Part shown: one piece after another, positions 47,373 to 54,323 of the stretch
Position numbering within the stretch: position 1 is the stretch's first letter
Layout: each line of letters opens with the position of its first letter
From: Paracoccaceae bacterium
Lineage (GTDB): Bacteria > Pseudomonadota > Alphaproteobacteria > Rhodobacterales > Rhodobacteraceae
NCBI GenBank assembly: GCA_028874915.1
Contig: JAPPHA010000035.1
Location: forward strand, 1 to 64,000
Direction of reading: 5' to 3'
DNA: 64,000 nucleotides
Program-made: the position numbers and the translations under genes
Notes under the pieces: generated by a model
What the model was told of the DNA's origin: nothing
Database searches by the model: none
What the model saw: only the letters and a program-made list of their open reading frames with translations

Positions 47373-48230
47373 ATGAACCCGAATTCGACCCGATACGGCC
47401 GGTACCTGATCCGCCTTTTGATCATTGTGCCGGGGTTCATTTTCACGGTCTTGTGGTTTCTGCCGCTGCTCTGGATAATCCTGACGTCACTCAAGCCGAC
47501 TGCCGAGATTCTGACCAATCCACCGCAGTGGTTACCGTCGGCATTCTCCCTGGAGCATTACGGCCGTGTCCTTGAAAAGCCGGTTGGGCAATGGACCATC
47601 AACAGTCTCTATATCGCCATCATCTCGACGATCCTGACACTGGTTCTCGGGGCAGCCGCGGGATATGCATTTGCGCGATTACGGTTTTTCGGAAGAGACA
47701 TCCTGTTCTGGCTGGTTCTCGCATCCTTCATGATGCCATTTGAAGTGATGCTGATCCCGTTGTATCGAATGATGGGCGACTTTGGCCTTGTTGGAACGCG
47801 ATGGTCCATAATTCTCCCGTCAGTCGCGGGACCGTTTTCCGTATATCTGTTTCGTCAGTTTTTTCTGAGCATTCCACGCGACCTTGAAGACGCTGCCGCA
47901 ATTGATGGTGCGGGCGTCTGGGCGCGCTTCGTCCTGGTTGTGCTTCCACTCTCGGTTCCAGCCTGTACGGCGGTCGGCATTCTCGCGTTTGCCGAAAACT
48001 TCAACCAGTACATATGGCCTTTGATCATGAGCACGTCGGATGCGGTGATGACGCTTCCTGTCGGGTTCGGCCAGTTTGCGCCGTCACTCCAGGGCAGCAC
48101 GAATATCACTCAATACTACGGCATGGGGGCCGCAGCAGCCACATTGCTGATCATTCCCAGCCTGATCGTGTTCCTGATATTGCAGCGGTTCTTCATGGAC
48201 AACATCATCACATCGGGAATGAAAGGATGA
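47373..48230 (+). CDS. sugar-type ABC transporter permease (MalG/UgpE class)
   Basis: A 285-residue partner permease with six membrane helices, beginning LIRLLIIVPGFIFTVLWFLP. The family phrase LKPTAEILTNPPQWLPS follows the first helix, and the EAA loop is DLEDAAAIDGAGVWARFVLVVLPLS (about residue 170-194). ATG at 47373 has AAGGGGC upstream. It is cotranscribed with the other permease 15 bp before it. Confidence 0.93.
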   Translation: MNPNSTRYGRYLIRLLIIVPGFIFTVLWFLPLLWIILTSLKPTAEILTNPPQWLPSAFSLEHYGRVLEKPVGQWTINSLYIAIISTILTLVLGAAAGYAFARLRFFGRDILFWLVLASFMMPFEVMLIPLYRMMGDFGLVGTRWSIILPSVAGPFSVYLFRQFFLSIPRDLEDAAAIDGAGVWARFVLVVLPLSVPACTAVGILAFAENFNQYIWPLIMSTSDAVMTLPVGFGQFAPSLQGSTNITQYYGMGAAAATLLIIPSLIVFLILQRFFMDNIITSGMKG

Positions 48231-48483
48231 AACCGGAACGTGTTTTCGTACCGTCCGTCGGTCCCGGCGTCGGCGTCGTTCGGGCCGGGGCACAGGTCCG
48301 TCATGTGGTAACATGGACGGTCCAGGTTGAGAATTCAGGTCAAACGGAACCGGACGCAACCGTGCCCGTAATCCCGGTTCGTGACGGGAGCCCGTCACCG
48401 ACTTGGCGGTGGGAACGGTTGTTTGGTCTCCACCCGTTCGCCAAACCCCAATGATCCCGAGAATCTCGGAGGAGGAAAGTTGA
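48231..48483 (+). other. intercistronic region with hairpins
   Basis: Between the second permease and the ATPase gene. It contains an 8-bp stem GTGACGGG-AG-CCCGTCAC near 48383 and a bulged stem around 48299-48322. A small frame starts at ATG 48227 (ATGA overlap, 75 codons) but its product has no recognisable feature and is not called. Confidence 0.4.
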
Positions 48484-49584
48484 ATGTCGGGAATCGTGCT
48501 GAAAAACGTCGTCAAACGGTTCGGGGACGAGACCGTCATTCCCGAGTTGAGTCTGTCGATAGCGGAGGGTGAATTCGTTGTCATCGTGGGTCCGTCGGGT
48601 TGCGGAAAGTCAACAACGCTCCGGATGATCGCAGGCCTCGAAGATGTCTCGAGCGGTTCGATCCACATCGCAGGGCGAGACGTAACGTGGCTACAGCCGA
48701 AGGCACGCGACATCGCAATGGTGTTTCAGTCATACGCGCTTTACCCGCACATGAATGTCGCCGCGAACATGTCGTTTTCCCTCCGCCTGAGCCGGACCCC
48801 GAAGGCGGAGATCCGGGAACGCGTGCGGAAAGCGGCAGAGATGCTGGAGTTAACCGAATTCCTTGAGCGAAAACCCCGGGATCTGTCCGGGGGCCAACGG
48901 CAGAGAGTGGCGATGGGGCGCTCCATCGTCAGGGACGCCTACTGTTTCCTTTTCGATGAACCTCTCTCGAACCTTGACGCCAAACTTCGCGCATCAATGC
49001 GGACGGAACTGTCGATCCTGCACAAGAAGCTGGATCGCACGATGATCTACGTCACCCATGACCAGATCGAGGCGATGACAATGGCGGACCGGATCGTCAT
49101 CATGGAAAAAGGCCGGATACAGCAGATCGGGACGCCGCGGGAAGTCTACAATACGCCTGACAACGTGTTTGTTGCGGGATTCATTGGTTCGCCATCGATG
49201 AACTTTCTCGACGCGGAGTTAGTGGAGGAAGAGATGCTGACGGTCCGGGGGGACGGTTTCGCATTTCCACTGGCGCCAGAGCTTGCAGCACGCGCGAAAG
49301 CGTCGCGGTCTTCCCGAGTGGTGGTGGGATTGCGGCCGGAGCATTTTGCGGCCACGACGACAACCGGAAGAGCAGCGGATTCAACCTTGGCACCAGTTCA
49401 TCTGGAGGTTGACGTTGCGGAATACATCGGATCAAGCCAGTTCCTCGCTGCCCGGATCGGCTCCAAACAGATCGCGGCCGCGGTGGAGGTCGGGCCCGAC
49501 ACGTTGCCGATGACAAGCGGGGAATATGGGTTCGACACGAACAGGCTGTACCTGTTCGATTCCGACACCGGGGAATCCATTTAA
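48484..49584 (+). CDS. ugpC: sugar-type ABC transporter ATPase (UgpC/MalK class)
   Basis: A 366-residue ATPase. Walker [15 protein letters not shown] (residue about 39), Q-loop [13 protein letters not shown], signature [15 protein letters not shown], Walker [14 protein letters not shown] and switch His in [14 protein letters not shown] are complete. The C-terminal TOBE/OB regulatory domain (VGLRPEHF) is characteristic of the MalK/UgpC group. The ribosome binding site GGAGGAGGAAAG is very strong. It energises the two upstream permeases. Confidence 0.94.
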   Translation: MSGIVLKNVVKRFGDETVIPELSLSIAEGEFVVIVGPSGCGKSTTLRMIAGLEDVSSGSIHIAGRDVTWLQPKARDIAMVFQSYALYPHMNVAANMSFSLRLSRTPKAEIRERVRKAAEMLELTEFLERKPRDLSGGQRQRVAMGRSIVRDAYCFLFDEPLSNLDAKLRASMRTELSILHKKLDRTMIYVTHDQIEAMTMADRIVIMEKGRIQQIGTPREVYNTPDNVFVAGFIGSPSMNFLDAELVEEEMLTVRGDGFAFPLAPELAARAKASRSSRVVVGLRPEHFAATTTTGRAADSTLAPVHLEVDVAEYIGSSQFLAARIGSKQIAAAVEVGPDTLPMTSGEYGFDTNRLYLFDSDTGESI

Positions 49585-49954
49585 CGGCCCTTGCCGAATG
49601 TCGAATTCAAGGGATTCCGTTGTCCGACGACGTGCGCCGTAACCGCTCCGGAGTGGTCAAGCCCCAAACCCGGACAGAGTGCCAAATCGAATTGCAGAAA
49701 TCTCCGGGCTTGATCCTTGTCAACCCGCCAGTGCGAGGTTGACAGGAAAGGGAATTGTGGCCAAAGCCGGACGCCCGGCGACGCCGCTCGCCATGACCAT
49801 GTGAACGGCAAATATCGACACAGTGTGCCAAGAAAAATGACCCGGCACCCGCCCCGATTCCGGGATTTGCTGCTGGACTTCGCGACCCGATACCGTTACG
49901 GGTGTTCTCTCTTGAGAATTCTAACGGCCTGAATCGGAAAGGACATCAACGCCC
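49585..49954. other. right flank of accessory region 1
   Basis: No gene is visible. It contains the palindromic site at 49718-49744 and presumably the rpsU promoter. GC content rises again toward rpsU. Confidence 0.4.
49718..49744. repeat. 27-bp inverted repeat, TGTCAACC-N11-GGTTGACA
   Basis: Two perfect 8-bp arms (49718-49725 and 49737-49744) separated by 11 bases. The same geometry occurs at 50702-50728, suggesting a common recognising protein or insertion-sequence terminus. Confidence 0.75.
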
Positions 49955-50161
49955 ATGCAGGTACAGGTTCGGGACAACAATGTCGATCAGGCGCTACGGG
50001 CGCTCAAGAAAAAGTTGCAGCGCGAAGGTGTGTTCCGTGAAATGAAACTCAGGCAGCATTACGAGAAGCCGTCGGAGAAACGGGCACGCCAGCGTGCCGA
50101 AGCGCTTCGACGGGCGCGCAAACTCGCCCGCAAGAGAGCCCAGCGAGAAAACCTCCTGTAG
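49955..50161 (+). CDS. rpsU: 30S ribosomal protein S21
   Basis: A 68-residue basic protein needed for 30S translation initiation. [33 protein letters not shown] is the canonical start and the tail is arginine- and lysine-rich. Normal length for alphaproteobacteria. In relatives it is commonly next to coq9. Confidence 0.97.
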   Translation: MQVQVRDNNVDQALRALKKKLQREGVFREMKLRQHYEKPSEKRARQRAEALRRARKLARKRAQRENLL

Positions 50162-50516
50162 ACCTCCTGTCGCCGGCCGGCCGAATCCGGCAAGGACAGT
50201 CGTTTCTTCCTCGCTGTCTGGATTGGCGGCCAAAGACTCCCCAGGGGTCCGGCTTTTGTCGGCACGACTGTTTCCGAATCGGTTTCCGGTCGCTGTCGGT
50301 CCGATCGAATAGCCGACGGATTCCGACCGTGTCCTGGTCGACCGGAAATGGGATTGGTTTCAGCAAGGAACTGGCGGGCTTCCGCAACTGACCGGTTGCT
50401 GCGGACCCGTTCCCAACGGCGATGCGCAGAATGCGGGGACTGCCCCCGCCCGCGGCGAAAGCGTGTTCTTGCAAAGATGAGGTTCGCGACAGCGCCTGTG
50501 CCGGCGCGAACCTGCC

Positions 50517-50651
50517 TCAGGAGTTGAAAATAGCGAGAAAAACCAGAACGCCGATGCTCGTCACAATGATCCTGACGCTCCAGCGGATGAATCCCTCGAA
50601 CGTCGCCCGTTGCGCGGAAACATCCATCATTCCGTGTTCATGGTCAGCCAA
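50517..50651 (-). CDS. aa3-type cytochrome c oxidase subunit IV
   Basis: A 44-residue single-helix protein. Translation from TTG 50651 (GAGAGG just upstream) reads ADHEHGMMDVSAQRATFEGF, followed by the membrane helix IRWSVRIIVTSIGVLVFLAIF and the stop. This is the bacterial aa3-type subunit IV signature (MDVSAQ..TFEGF). The protein is a small accessory subunit of the terminal oxidase; the main cta genes are not in this window. Confidence 0.88.
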   Translation of the reverse strand: MADHEHGMMDVSAQRATFEGFIRWSVRIIVTSIGVLVFLAIFNS

Positions 50652-50681
50652 TTGCCTCTCCCAGCCGGGTTCGCCAATCCA

Positions 50682-51869
50682 CTAGCGGTAACAACATTTC
50701 CTGTCAATTCTACCCCTGAAAATTGACAGACCGGATCCGGTTGATGGCCGAAGGAATTCGGTTGACGTTTCGATCGACGCGAATCCCGTCGCCGCTACCA
50801 CCGAGTCCGACATTCCCGACCCGGGAGTGTTGGTCGCCCCCTTCCCCCTACCGCTGCCGGCCCATTCGAGGATGGTACCGAGGTCGCCGTGCAGTGCGGT
50901 GTCCATCTGGCCGCGCTTCTCGCCGGGGTGTGAGCACGATGCGCTCGATAGCTCCCGGGATCACGTACGCCGCCTCGTCGCGGTCGCGGGGGTTAGCCAG
51001 TGCCTCCGCGAGCCGCTCGACCTTGCGCCGGTATACGATGGCAATGTTGGGGAGGATGTCCGGGATATCGGCCGGGACGGCGGCGAGGCGCTCGTTCAGT
51101 TCGTCCTGACGGGCCTCCAGCTCGCGCATGCGGTACATCATGCCGCGCGCATGGCCGCCGTCCTCGATCACCGCGACCATGGCCTTGATCTTCTTTTCGA
51201 TGGCGGCCAGCTCCTGCCGTTCCATCGCGCCCGACATGACGTGGTTGGAGCAGCCGTAGCGGTCCTGGCCGCGCTTGGAATAGGGACCGCCGCACACGCC
51301 GCATTCGAGCAGGCCCGAGGGCAGGTTGCGGGGCCGGTGAGTGCTGTTGCGCCGGTTGGGCCGGGCCGCGCGCCACCGCGATGGCGGTGGCGTACTTCTC
51401 CGATATCTCCCCCTGCCGGGCCTTCGCCGCCTCCCACAGCTCATCATCGTTCACGACGTGCAGCTCGGGAACCTCGGTCACAATCCAGTCTTCCGGCGGA
51501 TTGATGCGCGCGACCCGTTTGCCGGTCTCCGGGTTCTTCATGAAGCGCTGTCGGTTCCACACTGGCCGCCCGATGTAGAGTTCGTTGTTGAGGATGCCGG
51601 CGGCGCGCCTCGCATGGCCTCGAATGACGGAGTCGGTCCAGAGCCTGCCCTTGGGTCCGGGGAAGCCATCATCGTTGAGCCGCGCGATCGCGCGCGCTGG
51701 CGACTTGGGCGAACTCCCGGAAGATGCGCCGGACGATTTCCGCTTCGGCCTCGTTGACGGTGCGCTCGCACCGGATCGGTTCGCCAGCCGCGTCGTGGCG
51801 CTTCACCACGCCGTAACCGTAGCTGCGCCCGCCGCCCGACTTACCGGCCTCGACCCGGCCCCGCAGGCC
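50682..51869 (-). pseudogene. large serine recombinase, C-terminal half, frameshifted
   Basis: Reading leftward from 51869, recombinase segments follow in order but in different frames: RGRVEAGKSGGGRSYGYGVV and IVRRIFREFA; then RLNDDGFPGPKGR, AAGILNNELYIGRPVWNRQRF, DWIVTEVPELHVVNDDELW; then THRPRNLPSGLLECGVCGGPYSKRG (zinc ribbon), YGCSNHV, a coiled-coil segment and AIERIVLTPRREA; finally LHGDLGTILEWAG. Frameshifts occur near 51690, 51350 and 50925, and part of the coiled coil is missing. The N-terminal catalytic half is at 60297-60715 on the same strand. Not functional as it stands. Confidence 0.88.
50701..50729. repeat. inverted repeat CTGTCAATT-N11-AATTGACAG
   Basis: Perfect 9-bp arms at 50701-50709 and 50721-50729. 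The core TGTCAA-N15-TTGACA spans 27 bp exactly like the site at 49718. It lies at the boundary where the recombinase remnant begins, so it may mark the end of accessory region 2. Confidence 0.75.
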
Positions 51870-52040
51870 TATGCCGGCGCCATCGCGCTCCTTCCCGAGC
51901 TTCCCCGCACTGCGCAAGACACCCTCGTCCCTCCGCCCCGACGGGAGGGATGCCCCGCGCCGGAGGGGCGAGATCAGGGTTCCCGAACGAGGCCCCTCGC
52001 CGTTCACCCGCACCGCGCCATCCAGACGGGGGTCACCACC

Positions 52041-52646
52041 ATGTCCGCTACCAATATCGGCGATGAGCACCGCCGCGCCTCCCTCGAATTCCCCCCGCAA
52101 TGCCGCGAAATGATCCGCCGCGGCGCGCTCGTGGCTCTGAACATAGCGCTGATGCAGGAGGTCCCCGAGCTCTCCGTCCTGCCGGTGATCTTCATCTCCG
52201 CCTACGGCCGCGACGAGACCGTGGCCAGGACGCTGGAAGCCGGCGCCGCCGACTACATCGTCAAGCCGTTCTCTCCGACCGAGCTGGTGGCCCGGGTCCG
52301 CGCGGTGCTGCGCCGGCATGACGAACCGGAACCGATCGTGCTCGGCGCGCTCGCGATCGACTACGGGCGGCGGCGCGTCACGGTGGCCGGAGATGCCGTC
52401 GACCTCACCCCCACCGAGTACGAGCTCCTGCGCGTGCTCTCGCTCGATGCCGGCCGGGTCATGACCTACGACACGCTGCTGCGCCGGGTCTGGAGCGGAC
52501 GCCACGGCGCCGACGCGAACCTCGTGCTCATCGTCGTCAGGAACCTCCGCCGCAAGCTCGGCGACGACGCGGCCGATCCCGTCTGGATCTTCAACCAGCG
52601 CGGCGTCGGCTACCGCATGGCCGAGCCGAGGGCGGGGACCCATGAT
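52041..52646 (+). pseudogene. chimeric truncated response regulator (partial receiver plus winged helix)
   Basis: From about 52143 the frame encodes the C-terminal half of a receiver (LPVIFISAYGRDETVARTLEAGAADYIVKPFSPTELVARV, with the conserved Lys-Pro) and a complete OmpR/PhoB winged helix (LTPTEYELLRVLSLDAGRVMTYDTLL, RKLGDDAADPVWIFNQRGVGYRM). The first receiver half with the phospho-acceptor Asp is missing. Upstream, the open frame from ATG 52041 encodes REMIRRGALVALN, which resembles the start of phage-type PAPS-reductase proteins. The missing receiver start matches the end of the kinase fragment at 60297. The regular stop is lost near 52646. Confidence 0.8.
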
Positions 52647-52879
52647 GGCCTTCCCTGCGTGCCTCACGCACGTCGACGGGCCCATGGCCCTGCCACCCCC
52701 CGGAAGCGCTCCTCGGGGCCGGTCCCGCAAGTCATCAGGAATCGCCGTCGCCGCGCCGTTTCTCGAGGCGCGCGCGAGCCGTCCACCGCAGTCGGCGCCT
52801 GCGCCCGCACCCTCATCGCGCACCCAGCCCGTCCGCCTCCGCCGTCATTCATCGGCCAGGGTGGGTCGTACTCAGGTGC

Positions 52880-54292
52880 CTAGCGCCGGGTGGCCTTCAG
52901 GGCGTAGGGCCTGGGCGTGATGGTCAGGCCGTGCACTTCGAATTCGGAGAGGAGGTCGACCGTCGGCCGCTCGAAGCGGAACCGGTGCATCAGCCGGGCG
53001 ATGTAGAGCCACACCTCGATTTCCGCCGGACGCTCGCCGGTGCAGCGACGGAGGCCGGCTCCAAACGGGATGAAGGCACCGCCGGTCAGGGCGCTGGACG
53101 GCGAGCCGTCCGCTTTGGGCAGGAACCGCTCCGGGATGAACTCGTGCGGGGACTCCCAGAAGCGCGGGTCGTGGTGGATCCCGTATAGGTTGCCGAACAC
53201 TTTGGTTCCCGCCTCGATCCGATAGCCGCCGACCTCGGTGTCCTGCGACGCCTCATGGGGTATTCCCAGAGGGCTGGCCGTATGGAACCGCATGCACTCC
53301 GCAATGGCGGCAAAGGTGTAGGGCAGGCGTCCCCGGTCGTCCACTGCAGGAAGAGCGTCGCGCCCGACGACCCGGTCCAGTTCCCCGTGGATTTTGGCCT
53401 GGACCTGCGGGCGGTTGGCGACTGTCAGCAGGAACCATTTGACGGTGGACGCCACCCCGTCGAAATGCGGCTGCATCGTATCCGCGAGCATGCCGCACAT
53501 CGTCCGGCGCGACAGACTCCCCGACTTCTCCCATGCCGTCACGACCTCCGCCAAACACACGGGAGAGGACGGGTCGAAACCGGAGCGGCTGCGGACGCGG
53601 TCCAGCAGGGGACCGAGTATCTCTTGCCGGGCGTCGTTCAGCCGGCGGGCCTTCCTGACGGCCTTGTTCGGGAGGAATCTCGCCCAGGGGAAGACATCGC
53701 CGGGCTCCGGCGTGGCCGTAAGCGTGTTGACCGCCTCGAAATGCTCTCGCAAGAGAACCGCCACACGCTCCAGTTCGGCGGCCCAATCCTTGTCTTCGCC
53801 ATCGACCAGAAAATAGGTGCGCAGCGCCATCCGGCAGGCCGAGTCCGACAGCATGTCGTTGGGATGAACCGGCTCTCCGGCGCCGGCCATCCTGCCGATA
53901 CGCTCCATCAGCTCATCCACTTCGGGCTCGATATGGTTCCTGCGCAGCATGGTCAGGTTGTCGGCGCCGAACATCTCATGCCGGATGAATCTGTCGAAGC
54001 GCCGCCAGAGTTCTCCGTAGGAAGCCGTTGCCGGAGTTCGCCCCTCGGTTAAAGCGAAGGCTGCGTCGGTCATCCACCGGTTGGTCAGTTCCGTCTTGCC
54101 GAAAGTTTGCTCAAGCAACTTCGGGTGGCTGATTATCGCCACGGGAACGCTGCCGAGACGTATCAGGCAAATGTCGCCGTAGGATCGGACGAGGCGGTCG
54201 AGGGAAACATGGAGGGTGCCGCGCAGAGCGGGCAGCGATCCCAAGACTGGCAGGCCGCGCGGCCCCGGCGGCAGCGGGAGGGCGGAGTTCAT
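52880..54292 (-). CDS. cytochrome P450, eukaryote-like (CYP2/CYP17-like), atypical I-helix
   Basis: A 470-residue P450. A proline hinge opens it (LPLPPGPRGLPVLGSLPAL). The K-helix ExxR is in AECMRF, the PERF motif in PHEFIPERFLP, and the haem loop FIPFGAGLRRCTGE carries the axial cysteine (about residue 410). The I-helix reads MQPHFDGVASTVKWF: the acid is present but the usual Thr after it is Gly. There is no N-terminal membrane anchor of its own. ATG at 54292 overlaps the MMPL stop as ATGA and follows a 20-bp tandem duplication; without one copy it would be fused to MMPL. Redox partner and substrate unknown. Confidence 0.92.
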   Translation of the reverse strand: MNSALPLPPGPRGLPVLGSLPALRGTLHVSLDRLVRSYGDICLIRLGSVPVAIISHPKLLEQTFGKTELTNRWMTDAAFALTEGRTPATASYGELWRRFDRFIRHEMFGADNLTMLRRNHIEPEVDELMERIGRMAGAGEPVHPNDMLSDSACRMALRTYFLVDGEDKDWAAELERVAVLLREHFEAVNTLTATPEPGDVFPWARFLPNKAVRKARRLNDARQEILGPLLDRVRSRSGFDPSSPVCLAEVVTAWEKSGSLSRRTMCGMLADTMQPHFDGVASTVKWFLLTVANRPQVQAKIHGELDRVVGRDALPAVDDRGRLPYTFAAIAECMRFHTASPLGIPHEASQDTEVGGYRIEAGTKVFGNLYGIHHDPRFWESPHEFIPERFLPKADGSPSSALTGGAFIPFGAGLRRCTGERPAEIEVWLYIARLMHRFRFERPTVDLLSEFEVHGLTITPRPYALKATRR

Positions 54293-54323
54293 CGTTTGCG
54301 GCCGGAGTTCATCGTTTGCGGCC
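54284..54323. repeat. perfect 20-bp tandem duplication at the MMPL/P450 junction
   Basis: GGAGTTCATCGTTTGCGGCC occurs at 54284-54303 and again at 54304-54323. On the coding strand each copy contains CAAACGATGAACTCC. With two copies the MMPL frame ends at TGA 54291-54289 and P450 starts at ATG 54292. With one copy (20 bp fewer) the MMPL frame reads RRRPQTMNS straight into the P450 frame (MNSALPLPPG), giving one continuous protein. Confidence 0.97.

Noticed and set aside
48227-48454. 75-codon frame overlapping the permease stop by ATGA
   Set aside because: Overlap suggests coupling, but the region is hairpin-rich and the peptide has no features.
48084-48713. Leftward frame with the phrase [16 protein letters not shown]
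   Set aside because: This is the well-known antisense translation of an ABC ATPase Walker A region, not a gene.
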